From positions 91,415-155,414 of the forward strand of contig JAPSFM010000003.1 of NCBI GenBank assembly GCA_035063885.1: a stretch of DNA of 64,000 nucleotides, in the 5' to 3' direction. This document shows, piece by piece, positions 50,977 to 59,409 of the stretch. How positions within the stretch are numbered: the stretch's first letter is position 1; the number at the start of each line of letters is the position of its first letter. The notes below the pieces were generated by a model. That model was not told where the DNA came from. It ran no database searches and saw nothing but the letters and a program-made list of their open reading frames with translations. A program made the position numbers and the translations under genes. This DNA is from CAADGY01 sp900696665. GTDB taxonomy: Bacteria > Acidobacteriota > Terriglobia > Bryobacterales > Bryobacteraceae.

Positions 50977-51201
50977 TCAATTCAGACCGCAGGCGCCAGG
51001 CGTGGGGCAAGTTCCCCCGGACGGACACATCGGAAGGTTCGTGGGTTGCTTTCCACCGGAATGCGCGGCAAAGGTTGACAACTCCTGCGTCACTTCGGCG
51101 TTGCCGCACGAGGGACATGTAATGTCACCGTTTCCCGGACGGCGGACCAGTTTCTCAAACTTGCCTCCACACTCCTGGCAGCGATACTCGTAGATTGGCA
51201 T
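50977..51201 (-). CDS. FmdB-family zinc-ribbon protein
   Basis: 74 residues. It begins MPIYEYRCQECGGKFEKLVR, the classic FmdB start, with two CxxC pairs (CQEC and CPSC) that hold one zinc ion; the C-terminal end carries four more cysteines/glycines (CPSGGTCPTPGAC). FmdB-type proteins are putative regulators; the original member lies near a formamidase operon. It is probably co-transcribed with DUF2277, 13 bp downstream. Confidence 0.9.
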   Translation of the reverse strand: MPIYEYRCQECGGKFEKLVRRPGNGDITCPSCGNAEVTQELSTFAAHSGGKQPTNLPMCPSGGTCPTPGACGLN

Positions 51202-51271
51202 AGAACACCCACAATTTTATCAACTTCTGATGAAACGCAACCGCAAGATCTAAGGGACGTCCAACTGAGAT

Positions 51272-52627
51272 ATGGCTCTGCACCGGTTAATCCCCCTGAT
51301 GCTGCTCGCCGCTGTCATGCTTCATCCGCAGGCCGCGCGCAAGCGGAAATCGCGGCCGCCCGCACCCGCGCCAGCCAATGTTCCCGCCGAATGGCCGATC
51401 GAAACATTGAAAGTCACGGGCAACGAAGTGTTTGAGCCGGCGCAGATCCTGGCAGTGACCGGGCTCAAGATTGGAGAAAGGGCAGGGAAGGCGAAGTTTG
51501 AGGCGGCGCGCGACAGGCTTCTCGGCACCGGCGCATTTGAGTCCGTCGGATATCGCTTCGAACCCGGCGGCAGCGGGAAAGGCTATGACGCGACATTTGA
51601 AGTGACTGAGGTGCAGCCTATGTACCCGGTGCGTTTCGAGGATCTTCCCATCCCTGCGACCGAGATTCAGAAGGCGCTGGAGCGGGCCGAGCCTCTGTTC
51701 GCAAGCCGGATACCCGCCACGGACAAGATGTTGCAGCGATACGCGCGCAGGATCGAACAGTACCTTTCAAGCAGAGGGATGCCCGAAGAAGTCGCCTCCC
51801 GGATTGTGTCCGATGAGCCCGGCAAATTGGAGATCGTATTCCGCCCCGCGAAAGCGCCGCCAACGGTCGCTGAAGTTCGCTTTACGGGCAACAGTGTCAT
51901 TCCCACAACGACCTTGCAGAATACGATGGCCAGCGTTGCCGTGGGAACGGTCTATCGCGAGACCCGGTTTCGGCAACTGCTCGATGCGAATGTACGGCCG
52001 TTGTATGAGGCTCGTGGCCGCGTGGACGTAGCTTTCCCCAAGATCTCGACAATGCCCGCGCAGGATGTCAAGGGGTTGGTGGTCACGGTTGGTGTTGACG
52101 AGGGAAACACTTACGGGTTAGGCTCGGTGAAGATCGATGCGCCCGGAGAGATCCCGGCGGGCGACCTGCTGAAAGCGGGTGCGTTCAAGATAGGTGACCT
52201 TGCTGACTTCGACCAGATCGAGCAGGGGCGGAAGCGCATTGTGGATGCCTTGAAGCGGCAGGGACACATGCTATCTTCAGCGGCCATTGAGCGTCATGTC
52301 GATCACGAGAAAAGAGTCGTCGATCTCGTCATCCATGTCACTCCCGGTCCCCGTTACGTTTTCGGCAACCTGGCTATCAAAGGATTGGATATTCTCACCG
52401 AACCCGCCATCCGAAAACTCTGGGCTATGAAACCCGGCCAGCCGTTCAACGCCGATTACCCGGCTCATTTTCTGGGGCGCATCCGCGAGGACGGTGTTCT
52501 CGACAACTTGAGAAGTACGCGGCACGAGATCAAGGTTGACGAGGCGGGAAAGACAGTGGATGTGACACTGTACTTCAACGAACCTCCCGCTTCCGTGCTG
52601 CCTGGTGTGCCAGTTCCACAACGTTGA
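51272..52627 (+). CDS. POTRA-domain protein lacking a beta-barrel
   Basis: 451 residues. A leader with a hydrophobic stretch (LIPLMLLAAVMLHPQA) and an Arg/Lys/Pro-rich linker precede four or so POTRA-like units (IETLKVTGNEVFEPAQILAV, AEVRFTGNSVIPTTTLQNTM, YGLGSVKIDAPGEIPAGDLL, YVFGNLAIKGLDILTEPAIR). BamA/TamA-family proteins carry such units before an outer-membrane barrel, but this protein stops after the last POTRA region, where the barrel would begin. It could be a soluble periplasmic partner of an Omp85 protein, or a degraded BamA. TrmH/SpoU begins 1 bp after its stop, so the two are co-transcribed. Confidence 0.8.
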   Translation: MALHRLIPLMLLAAVMLHPQAARKRKSRPPAPAPANVPAEWPIETLKVTGNEVFEPAQILAVTGLKIGERAGKAKFEAARDRLLGTGAFESVGYRFEPGGSGKGYDATFEVTEVQPMYPVRFEDLPIPATEIQKALERAEPLFASRIPATDKMLQRYARRIEQYLSSRGMPEEVASRIVSDEPGKLEIVFRPAKAPPTVAEVRFTGNSVIPTTTLQNTMASVAVGTVYRETRFRQLLDANVRPLYEARGRVDVAFPKISTMPAQDVKGLVVTVGVDEGNTYGLGSVKIDAPGEIPAGDLLKAGAFKIGDLADFDQIEQGRKRIVDALKRQGHMLSSAAIERHVDHEKRVVDLVIHVTPGPRYVFGNLAIKGLDILTEPAIRKLWAMKPGQPFNADYPAHFLGRIREDGVLDNLRSTRHEIKVDEAGKTVDVTLYFNEPPASVLPGVPVPQR

Positions 52628-52628
52628 C

Positions 52629-53165
52629 ATGGAACGCCTCCCCTATCAGGTCACGGCGTCCGCCGCTGCGTATGACAGAATCACCACGCTACCTGTTGCG
52701 GTGCTGCTGGACAATGTCCGGAGCATGTACAACGTCGGGGCTTTCTTCCGCACCGCCGATGCGGCCGCGATCGACAAGCTATACCTTTCCGGTATTACGG
52801 CTGCGCCGCCGAAGCCCGCGATCACCAAGACGGCTCTGGGCGCAGAAGCATCCGTCCAGTGGGAGTACGCGTGGGAGCCCCTCCGGATCATCGACCGGCT
52901 TATCGAAAGCGAATGGGAGATCGCGGCGGTCGAGACCGGCTTGCACGCGGTCGATCTGTTTGACTGGACGCCTCGCTTTCCCGTCTGCGTGGTCTTCGGC
53001 CACGAGGTGGATGGACTGCGCCGCGAAGTGCTGGATCGCTGCCACACTCTGGTTCGTATCCCTATGCTCGGCGTCAAGCACTCTTTGAACGTTGCAACGG
53101 CTGGAGGCGTGGTGATCTTCGAACTTCTTCGGAAGTACCGCCGGATTGTGGATGCGGTTCAGTAA
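52629..53165 (+). CDS. SpoU-type RNA 2'-O-methyltransferase (TrmH family)
   Basis: 178 residues, a lone catalytic SPOUT domain. Motif 1 NVRSMYNVGAFFRTADA, motif 2 VCVVFGHEVDGLRREV and motif 3 IPMLGVKHSLNVATAGGV are all present; these build the trefoil knot that binds SAM and methylates rRNA or tRNA ribose. No RNA-binding N-terminal domain is seen, as in short TrmH members. The start at 52629 follows the stop of the POTRA gene directly. Confidence 0.93.
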   Translation: MERLPYQVTASAAAYDRITTLPVAVLLDNVRSMYNVGAFFRTADAAAIDKLYLSGITAAPPKPAITKTALGAEASVQWEYAWEPLRIIDRLIESEWEIAAVETGLHAVDLFDWTPRFPVCVVFGHEVDGLRREVLDRCHTLVRIPMLGVKHSLNVATAGGVVIFELLRKYRRIVDAVQ

Positions 53166-53222
53166 AAGGATCCTCGATGTCAAGGCACCCCGGCTTTAGG
53201 ACAAATGGACTAGCCCACCGCG

Positions 53223-53243
53223 GCCATCCCGGCCGGGGATGGC
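53223..53243. terminator. Hairpin between convergent genes
   Basis: GCCATCCC and GGGATGGC form a perfect 8-bp stem around a 5-base loop, in the gap between the convergent SpoU and zapA genes. No T run follows on either strand, so a bidirectional, Rho-assisted or structural role is a guess. Confidence 0.4.
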
Positions 53244-53292
53244 ACGCTCACCTGCAGCTGAACTTCGGTTTTCAAGCTGAGTGCCGCGCGTT

Positions 53293-53595
53293 TCAGCTTT
53301 CGGGCTTTTCCTCCACCGCCTGCCCAAGCAGCGAGGAAAGGTGTTGGGCTTTTTCATCCACCCGCCGCCGCAAGGCTTCCAGTTCGCGCTCGAGCGTACG
53401 TGTACGGTCTGCGAGGTGGAGACAGGTCAGCACCGCGGCACGGGTAGAGTCGACATTCCCCCCTTTGGCGGCAATTCTGGACATCAACTCGTCCACCAGT
53501 TGAGCGAGTTCCTCGGTCTCGCGGGCATCTCCCGCGGCCAGCAGCGTATAGGGCTGGTTGAAGATCGTTACCCGAACCGTGTTCTTGCCGGGCAC
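53293..53595 (-). CDS. zapA: ZapA-family cell division protein
   Basis: 100 residues. It has the ZapA layout: a short beta start (VRVTIFNQPYTLLAAGDARE), then TEELAQLVDELMSRIA and a long C-terminal coiled coil (TRTLERELEALRRRVDEKAQHL). ZapA bundles FtsZ filaments at the division ring. It lies 11 bp after a ZapB-like coiled-coil gene and after rplT, a placement seen in other Acidobacteria as part of the rpmI-rplT region. Confidence 0.9.
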   Translation of the reverse strand: MPGKNTVRVTIFNQPYTLLAAGDARETEELAQLVDELMSRIAAKGGNVDSTRAAVLTCLHLADRTRTLERELEALRRRVDEKAQHLSSLLGQAVEEKPES

Positions 53596-53606
53596 AGTGC
53601 TCCGTG

Positions 53607-53900
53607 TCAGGTGTTGCTCAGCAGATCCATCTGTCCGAGCAGCTTCTCGATTCGCGTGCGCACCTGTTTGCGCTCACTTTGTAGTGAGGCGACCTCCCCG
53701 TTCAGACGCGCGGCGTCCGCCCGTGCCTGATCAGCGTCCCGGCGGGCGGCTTCCTTCGCCTCCAGTGCATCTTCGAGTTCCTTTTGAAGCGCCTGTTTCT
53801 CTTCGCGGAGCGTGCTGACCATTTCCACGGCCCGAAGGATGCGCTCCTCCAGGGCCGCTAACGAATCCGTCTCTTCCATGCGCAGTAGATCTTCCATCAT
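53607..53900 (-). CDS. ZapB-like coiled-coil protein
   Basis: 97 residues, almost entirely a heptad coiled coil ([20 protein letters not shown] through [20 protein letters not shown]). The sequence matches no specific family, but size, coiled-coil nature and its place directly before zapA suggest a ZapB-type division factor. The ATG overlaps the rplT stop (ATGA at 53897-53900), so it is translationally coupled to the ribosomal protein gene. Confidence 0.78.
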   Translation of the reverse strand: MMEDLLRMEETDSLAALEERILRAVEMVSTLREEKQALQKELEDALEAKEAARRDADQARADAARLNGEVASLQSERKQVRTRIEKLLGQMDLLSNT

Positions 53901-54262
53901 TCCGCTCTGGCTGAGGCGGCCTTGGCCTTCTCAACCAGCGTGCGGAATCCGGCCTCGTCGGAGATGGCCATATCGGCGAGCATCTTCCGGTTGAGGTTGA
54001 TTCCGGCACTTCTCAGGCCGCCAATAAATTTGCTATAGGACATACCGGCTTCACGGCAGGCGGCATTGATGCGAACGACCCATAATGCCCGGAAGTCACG
54101 CTTCTTCCGCCTACGGCCAATATATGCGTAGCGCAGGGCCTTTTCAACCGCTTCCTGCGCCGCGCGGTGCAGCTTGCTCTTGGTGAGAAAGAAACCGGAT
54201 GCGCGCGCCAATGTTTTTTTACGCGAGTCTCTCCGGTTGGTACCACGTCTTGCTCTCGGCAC
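53897..54262 (-). CDS. rplT: Large-subunit ribosomal protein bL20
   Basis: 121 residues. The basic N-terminal arm ([20 protein letters not shown]), [40 protein letters not shown] and [20 protein letters not shown] are family-defining. bL20 assembles early in the 50S subunit and in some bacteria represses its own operon. The start is a GTG with AAGGAG 8 bases upstream. The gene follows rpmI on the same strand; infC and pheST are not adjacent. Confidence 0.97.
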   Translation of the reverse strand: MPRARRGTNRRDSRKKTLARASGFFLTKSKLHRAAQEAVEKALRYAYIGRRRKKRDFRALWVVRINAACREAGMSYSKFIGGLRSAGINLNRKMLADMAISDEAGFRTLVEKAKAASARAE

Positions 54263-54346
54263 GTTTGTCGCTCCTTATAACGATTTGTATTTGGCGGATC
54301 AGGCACGTGCCCCGCGCACTGTCCGCACAATTCCTGCCGCTGCCGC

Positions 54347-54541
54347 CTAATAGGGCAGCATCAGCATCACTTTTGGGGAATCGGCATCGCTGACAACTGT
54401 GTCTTTGCGCAGCCTGCGTTTGCGCGCCCGCGTCTTCGAAGTCAGGATGTGCCGGGCAGTCGAATGATTGCGAACCAGCTTTCCTGTCCCCGTCTTGCGG
54501 AAACGTTTGGACGCACCCTTGTGTGTTTTCAGCTTAGGCAT
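54347..54541 (-). CDS. rpmI: Large-subunit ribosomal protein bL35
   Basis: 64 residues, a complete bL35: [40 protein letters not shown] and the C-terminal PKVMLMLPY. In most bacteria rpmI sits between infC and rplT, but here nothing resembling infC precedes it; it starts about 30 bases after a strong promoter element at 54578-54586. An AGGA lies 6 bases before the ATG. Confidence 0.97.
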   Translation of the reverse strand: MPKLKTHKGASKRFRKTGTGKLVRNHSTARHILTSKTRARKRRLRKDTVVSDADSPKVMLMLPY

Positions 54542-54577
54542 TCTAGGTCCTGATGCGGGGTGTTTATTGACTTTTCG

Positions 54578-54586
54578 ATTATAGCA
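54578..54586 (-). promoter_or_regulatory. Extended -10 promoter of rpmI-rplT
   Basis: On the minus strand, TGCTATAAT is an extended -10 (TGnTATAAT) with a perfect TATAAT at 54583-54578. No good -35 is needed with an extended element. Transcription near 54571 leaves a leader of about 30 bases before rpmI, too short for a typical L20-type control leader. Confidence 0.6.
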
Positions 54587-54911
54587 TGACGATCCGGGAC
54601 GCCCGGAGTAGGCCCAGCAACTCGCCGTCGTGGCCGGCAGCCATGCTGGGTTCGCCGGCCTGCCGGTCTCCAGTGGCTCCGGGATCTTCTGCCCGTGAAC
54701 GGAAGGAACGCCTGGTCCGCCGTTGCTTCAACTGCCACGCTCAACAGGATCCAGCCGTACTTCGCTGCCGGGAACGTTGGCCGCTGTTCCCGCCATCGGG
54801 CCAACACCGCTCACATGCGCCATCAACTGCCTTACCGCCAGTAAAGAGGGCGGCACTAGCAGACCCGGCGTTCACGTTGCGGCACGGCTGATTCGCGATA
54901 GACTGCCATGG
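54587..54911. other. Intergenic region, no recognisable gene
   Basis: About 325 bp between the rpmI promoter and the metallophosphoesterase gene. A small plus-strand open frame (54586-54891) has no ribosome-binding site or family likeness, and the frame of the downstream gene stays open upstream but shows no leader there. I see no infC remnant and no repeat. Confidence 0.5.
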
Positions 54912-55829
54912 ATGCTTAGCAGACGGAATTTTCTGGAAGCGGCTATTCCCGCGATGGCCACTTCGCAGATGAGGGCAGCCGATGCGGCGGCGCAAGTACG
55001 GTTCGTCGCCATTGCAGATATCCAGTACGCCGATCAGGAAAACGCGGGCAAGCGGCTCTATCGCAAATCGCTGGCGAAGCTTGAGAACCTCATCGGGCAG
55101 CTTCGCCATCAGAACCCGGATTTTGTTATCCACCTGGGCGACCTGGTGGATGGCGGTGCAGAGAACGCCAGCCGTGTCCTGATCCTCTTCAGCCATCTCC
55201 CCCGCCCGCAGTATCACGTTCTCGGCAACCACGATTTTTTCGGGCCTCGTAATTCTGTGCTGCGCCGCTTTGGAATGAAGCGCCCTTATTACGAGTTTGC
55301 GCGTCCCGGCTGGCGCTTCATTGTGTTGGATGGAATGTATGTGAGCGTCAAGGGAGGCTGGCCGGAAGAAAGTCCGCAACATTTAGAAGGCAAAAAAATG
55401 CTTGCGGATTTACAGGAGCGGCGCGCGCCCAACGCCCGCGATTGGAACGGCGCGGTAGGGGCGGAACAGCGGGGCTGGCTGCGGCAAACACTAGAGGCCG
55501 CCAACCAACGCGGCGAACGAGCCATCGTATGCTGCCATTTTCCCGTGTTGGCGGCAGCCACCACACCCGCACACCTGTTGTGGGACCACGAAGAGGTTCT
55601 GAGCATCCTTGATGCACAACCCGCTGCCGCCGCGTACCTGTGTGGACACGATCACAACGGTGGCTATGCCGAACGAAACGGCATTCACCACATCACGATG
55701 AGGGGCTTGGTGGAAAACGACGTGGCGGAATGCGTACGAGTAGTGGAACTCCACTCTGATCGCATCGAACTCAAAAGACCGGGTGCAAAGGAAGGCCGGG
55801 TTCTTGCGCTGGCGCGCCGCGGGGGATGA
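54912..55829 (+). CDS. Tat-exported calcineurin-like metallophosphoesterase
   Basis: 305 residues. Leader MLSRRNFLEAAIPAM is twin-arginine type. The metallophosphatase fold has all blocks: VAIADIQYAD, HLGDLVDGG, LGNHDFFG, CCHFPVLAA and LCGHDHNGGY, which bind two metal ions. The IQYAD start is typical of Mn-dependent ADP-ribose/CDP-alcohol diphosphatases, so a nucleotide-diphosphate or phosphodiester substrate is likely. The start is chosen because the leader begins there; the frame remains open upstream without coding features. Confidence 0.87.
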   Translation: MLSRRNFLEAAIPAMATSQMRAADAAAQVRFVAIADIQYADQENAGKRLYRKSLAKLENLIGQLRHQNPDFVIHLGDLVDGGAENASRVLILFSHLPRPQYHVLGNHDFFGPRNSVLRRFGMKRPYYEFARPGWRFIVLDGMYVSVKGGWPEESPQHLEGKKMLADLQERRAPNARDWNGAVGAEQRGWLRQTLEAANQRGERAIVCCHFPVLAAATTPAHLLWDHEEVLSILDAQPAAAAYLCGHDHNGGYAERNGIHHITMRGLVENDVAECVRVVELHSDRIELKRPGAKEGRVLALARRGG

Positions 55830-55850
55830 ACGGTTTGCGGCGCGCCAGCG
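55807..55850. terminator. Perfect 14-bp hairpin between convergent genes
   Basis: The arms at 55807-55820 and 55837-55850 are perfect reverse complements (CGCTGGCGCGCCGC and its complement) around a 16-base loop. The left arm lies in the last codons of the metallophosphoesterase and the right arm reaches nearly to the Oar-like gene's stop. No T run follows, so it is probably a bidirectional attenuating hairpin. Confidence 0.6.
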
Positions 55851-55856
55851 GGAACG

Positions 55857-58800
55857 TCAGAAGCTGAAGCGCAGGCCGAGCCGGAACACCCGCTCGTCGA
55901 TACCCTCCCGGCCGGTGCCTCTCACCGAAGTGATTTCGGTGAACCCGCCAAGGTTGCGGATACTGCGATCGGGATTCAATTGCAGATTGGAAACATTCGC
56001 GCCGGGATTTCCGAAATGAGGCGTATTCGTCGCATTCAGTGCCTCGGCGCGAAACTGGATCTGCATCCCTTCCCGCAACCGGAACTCGCGGAACAACCCA
56101 CAGTCCAGGTTAACCAACCCCGGTCCGCGAACAATATTGAATCCTGCGGTGCCGAACCGTGGCTGCGTCACCGGAGCGAAAGCGAGCGGGTCAAAGTAGG
56201 ATTGTCCTCGCCCTGCCCCACCGAGTTTCTTGACCTCCGGCTTTACCAAATCGGCGCGCTGTGTGTTGCCCGGGGCATCAAGTGACGTGCCGGATGAAGT
56301 TACGGTGAAGGGCGGTCCGGAATAGGCGATGAACATCCCGTTGACCTGCCAGCCGCTGAAGAGTTTGGATGCGACCCCGCCGGTTAACCAACGCCGGCCC
56401 TGACCGAAGGGCAATTCCGCGAAACCGGTCAGGCTGAAGCTGTGCGGGCGGTCCCAACTCAGAACGGCGCGGTTCAGATCATAGTATTCGGGAATCATGA
56501 TCAACGGGCTTCCGGTGCCGACGTCCGCGCAGCAAATGCCATTGGTCTTGGACCACGTGTACGATGCCTGCAATTGAAACCCGCCGCTGAAGCGCCGTTC
56601 GAGCGTGGTCTGAAGCGAGTTGTACTTCGTGGTGCCGATGGGCGCAATCAAAATGGTGCTGGTACTGCGTCCAAAAGCCCGATTGAACGGACGGCTGGCG
56701 TTGCCGCCTCCCACCCGTCCCACGTTGAGGTCCATATGGCCCATGGTTCGTACCTGGCGGGTGGCGACATAACCGGCCTGTGCTGTGAATCCGCCCGCCA
56801 GCTTTTTCTGAAGTGTGAAGTTCCAAGACTGTACGTAGCCACGCTCGAACTTATCCCCGAGGGAAACCACGGCATAGTTTTCCGGAACATCGATAATGCC
56901 GTTGCCGAAATCGACGGGCTGCATCAACGGAATCCCCGTTTGCAATGAGCCCGCGGGCTGGTAGGAATTCACCCCGGTGAGATTCTGTACAAGAATAATG
57001 GGGTAATTCGAACGTAAGTTTCGCGCGAGATTCAGGGCATCATAAGTGATCCCGTAGCCCGCACGCAACACGAAGGTGTCTGTCGCCCGGTAGGCGACCC
57101 CGATGCGAGGAGCGAACAGCTTGTTGCTAACGGAAACGCCACAATCCGCGGCAACGGCCCCCACGCCGCAGATCAGCATCTTATTGTTCTCGAAGTCGTA
57201 ACGCTCCAGCCCGCGATCGGGGCGTCTCGGAATCGGGTAGAACTCGTATCGCGTACCGTAGGAGAGGGTCACTTTGGGCGACAACTGCCATTGATCGCGA
57301 ATATAGCCGCTATAGGCCATGGTGATTACGCTGTAGCGGTCATCCACCTGCAGAATCTTTCCGATCGCGGTCGGCAATCCGAGGAGAAAAGCGGAATAGG
57401 TATTGAACTGATTCGAAGTTGGACCGTTGCGGACCTGCGTCGGACCGCCGCCGAACGTGAATCCGCCCTGAGCGCCATGACTGGCGCCAAAGAATTCGGG
57501 CTGGAGGTGGTTGAGGATGGGCCGGTAGACGTCCACGCCGAAGCGAATGTTATGTGTTCCGCGCGTCCAGTTGCCGTTCGCCACATACTGCGATTGTGAA
57601 TCATGCCGGTGGTACGGCATGTAAGCATCCTTAATTCCCAACACACTATAGTTGGTGATGCTGAATCGAGGCCAACCACCTTCGAACCGGCGCGGGCCAT
57701 TTGTACCGGGAATTCCCAGGTAATCCAGCCCCACCTTCTCATCCAGCCGGGACTGCTCCGAATGATTATCCATCAGCGTATAGCCGAAATAGGCATCCAC
57801 GATGAAGTTCGGGCTGGCGACGTAGGTTGCGGCGATAGTGAGGCTTTGTGTGAAACCGAAGCCATGACCCACATTGGCGCCGCTGATGGCGTCGCCGCCG
57901 AGTTCGTCACCAAACGTTGGGGGCGCAATCGAGTCGAATTTCAAGAAGCTATAGCGGCCGTACATGCTCAGCTTGCGGCTGGCGTTCCAATTGATCTTGC
58001 TGTCAACCGTGTTGCGATCGAAATAGAACGGCTTCCCCGCATAGTAGTTGGAAGTCAGAAGGTTAGGATACGTCGGCAGAGGTGTAAGATCCGCGATCTT
58101 CTTTGCGATGGGATCAATGCGCGAGGATGGAATCTGTTTGCCTGGAAACGGGGTGCGCCCGGAACCGTCAGAGAAGCCTGTGCGCGGGTCATAGATCTCC
58201 GATGGCGATGCCGACATATTGCCGGATTTAATAGCTGCTGTCGGCACGGTCTGATACTTGGCCGCAAACTGGTGATTGTATGTGCCCTCGTAGCTGACGA
58301 AATAGAACAACTCGTTTTTCCGGATCGGACCGCCGAGTGTGCCACCGAACTGGTTCATGATCGATTTGGCTTTCCGTTCGCCAGGAGGGCTGAAAAATGG
58401 CTTGGCCTTTAGCTTGTTGTTGGTGTGATATTCGAATGCGCTACCGTGCAGTTGGTTGGTGCCGCTCTTGATTTGGACATTGATGGCCGCCCCACCGGCC
58501 AACCCTTGTTCCGCATCGAAGCTATTGGTCACCACGTTGACTGTTTCGATGGATTCGAGCGCGGGCACATAGGCCGAAACCATGTTCATGAAAACGTTTG
58601 TGCTGCTGGCGCCGTCGATACGAGTTACAGCCGAATTACTGGTTGTGCCGTTCACATTCACCTGCAGGGCACGTGACGGATTTCCGGGAATCGAAGATGC
58701 GTCCGCTGGCGGGCTGAACCCCGGAATCGCTACAAACATTTGCTGGTAATTGCGTCCGGACGGCAGTGGTATGTTCTGGAGGGTACGGCTTTGTAATTCA

Positions 58801-59219
58801 GCCCGTACTTCGGCGCGATCGGTCTGCAAAGCAGCCGCGCCTTCGCTGACGGTGATGGACTCCGCCACAATGCCGACTTCGAGCATCACATCAGTGCGCG
58901 ATACGGAATTGATAGTCACTTCCACGCCGCTCCGCGTAACAGTCTGGAACCCCTGTTTGACGACCGTAACGTCGTAGCTCCCAGGTAGTAGAGTTGGAAA
59001 GCTGTAGCCGCCAGCTTCATTCGTCGTGGTCTGGCGGGTCTGACTGGTTCCACGGCTCGTGATGGATACCGATGCGCCCGGGACAGGCGCGTCGGTCGAG
59101 TCCTTCACGTTGCCGACAATCGAGCCGTAAAGGATTTGAGCGTAGGCCGCACCATTTATCCCGATGAAACAAATGACAGCGATAACACCAATTGCAATTC
59201 GATGTAAAGCGGAATTCAC
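55857..59219 (-). CDS. Oar-like TonB-dependent receptor with carboxypeptidase-like N-terminal domain
   Basis: 1120 residues. Signal peptide (IAIGVIAVICFIGINGAAYA). Residues about 25-110 form a CarboxypepD_reg domain (GNVKDSTDAPVPGASVSITS, GGYSFPTLLPGSYDVTV). The plug follows (about 120-245, ending GGAAINVQIKSGTNQLHGSAF), then an outer-membrane barrel that closes on FRLGLRFSF with a terminal Phe, as BamA recognition expects. Oar-type receptors are abundant in Acidobacteria and probably import oligosaccharides or bind peptides. The start is a GTG with AGGAG 7 bases upstream. A well-formed promoter with operator-like repeats lies at 59265-59310. Confidence 0.93.
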   Translation of the reverse strand: MNSALHRIAIGVIAVICFIGINGAAYAQILYGSIVGNVKDSTDAPVPGASVSITSRGTSQTRQTTTNEAGGYSFPTLLPGSYDVTVVKQGFQTVTRSGVEVTINSVSRTDVMLEVGIVAESITVSEGAAALQTDRAEVRAELQSRTLQNIPLPSGRNYQQMFVAIPGFSPPADASSIPGNPSRALQVNVNGTTSNSAVTRIDGASSTNVFMNMVSAYVPALESIETVNVVTNSFDAEQGLAGGAAINVQIKSGTNQLHGSAFEYHTNNKLKAKPFFSPPGERKAKSIMNQFGGTLGGPIRKNELFYFVSYEGTYNHQFAAKYQTVPTAAIKSGNMSASPSEIYDPRTGFSDGSGRTPFPGKQIPSSRIDPIAKKIADLTPLPTYPNLLTSNYYAGKPFYFDRNTVDSKINWNASRKLSMYGRYSFLKFDSIAPPTFGDELGGDAISGANVGHGFGFTQSLTIAATYVASPNFIVDAYFGYTLMDNHSEQSRLDEKVGLDYLGIPGTNGPRRFEGGWPRFSITNYSVLGIKDAYMPYHRHDSQSQYVANGNWTRGTHNIRFGVDVYRPILNHLQPEFFGASHGAQGGFTFGGGPTQVRNGPTSNQFNTYSAFLLGLPTAIGKILQVDDRYSVITMAYSGYIRDQWQLSPKVTLSYGTRYEFYPIPRRPDRGLERYDFENNKMLICGVGAVAADCGVSVSNKLFAPRIGVAYRATDTFVLRAGYGITYDALNLARNLRSNYPIILVQNLTGVNSYQPAGSLQTGIPLMQPVDFGNGIIDVPENYAVVSLGDKFERGYVQSWNFTLQKKLAGGFTAQAGYVATRQVRTMGHMDLNVGRVGGGNASRPFNRAFGRSTSTILIAPIGTTKYNSLQTTLERRFSGGFQLQASYTWSKTNGICCADVGTGSPLIMIPEYYDLNRAVLSWDRPHSFSLTGFAELPFGQGRRWLTGGVASKLFSGWQVNGMFIAYSGPPFTVTSSGTSLDAPGNTQRADLVKPEVKKLGGAGRGQSYFDPLAFAPVTQPRFGTAGFNIVRGPGLVNLDCGLFREFRLREGMQIQFRAEALNATNTPHFGNPGANVSNLQLNPDRSIRNLGGFTEITSVRGTGREGIDERVFRLGLRFSF

Positions 59220-59264
59220 GTTAATTCTCCTGCAAAGCGCCCTGAAATATTTAATAAAAACGAG

Positions 59265-59282
59265 CGGATCGTACGGATCGTA
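59265..59282. repeat. Tandem 9-bp direct repeat at the Oar promoter start site
   Basis: CGGATCGTA occurs twice without a gap (59265-59273 and 59274-59282), directly downstream of the -10 of the minus-strand promoter. This covers the expected transcription start, a usual place for a repressor to bind. Confidence 0.55.
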
Positions 59283-59310
59283 TCATAAGCTGGAATCCCC
59301 AGCCTGTCAT
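59282..59310 (-). promoter_or_regulatory. Sigma-70 promoter of the Oar-like receptor gene
   Basis: On the minus strand, ATGACA (59310-59305) and TATGAT (59287-59282) each match five of six consensus bases and are exactly 17 bases apart. Within the spacer, GCTGG and CCAGC (59289-59293 and 59299-59303) form a dyad. Transcription near 59275 gives a leader of about 55 bases with the AGGAG site. Confidence 0.6.
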
Positions 59311-59314
59311 TTCG

Positions 59315-59320
59315 TATAAT
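59315..59320 (+). promoter_or_regulatory. Candidate -10 of the ABC-F gene
   Basis: A perfect TATAAT on the plus strand, about 90 bases before the ABC-F start. No convincing -35 stands before it. If real, it abuts the divergent Oar promoter. Confidence 0.35.
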
Positions 59321-59409
59321 TGTTTCGCGGACTTCGGTCCGCATCTATGAGACGGTAAAGGCAACTCCAGTTTATGCCGATGGCCGCGCACGGCGGCCGC
59401 GAGGAGTGT

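Noticed and set aside
54723..54911. An upstream extension of the metallophosphoesterase frame
   Set aside because: The Tat leader begins at 54912 and nothing coding-like precedes it.
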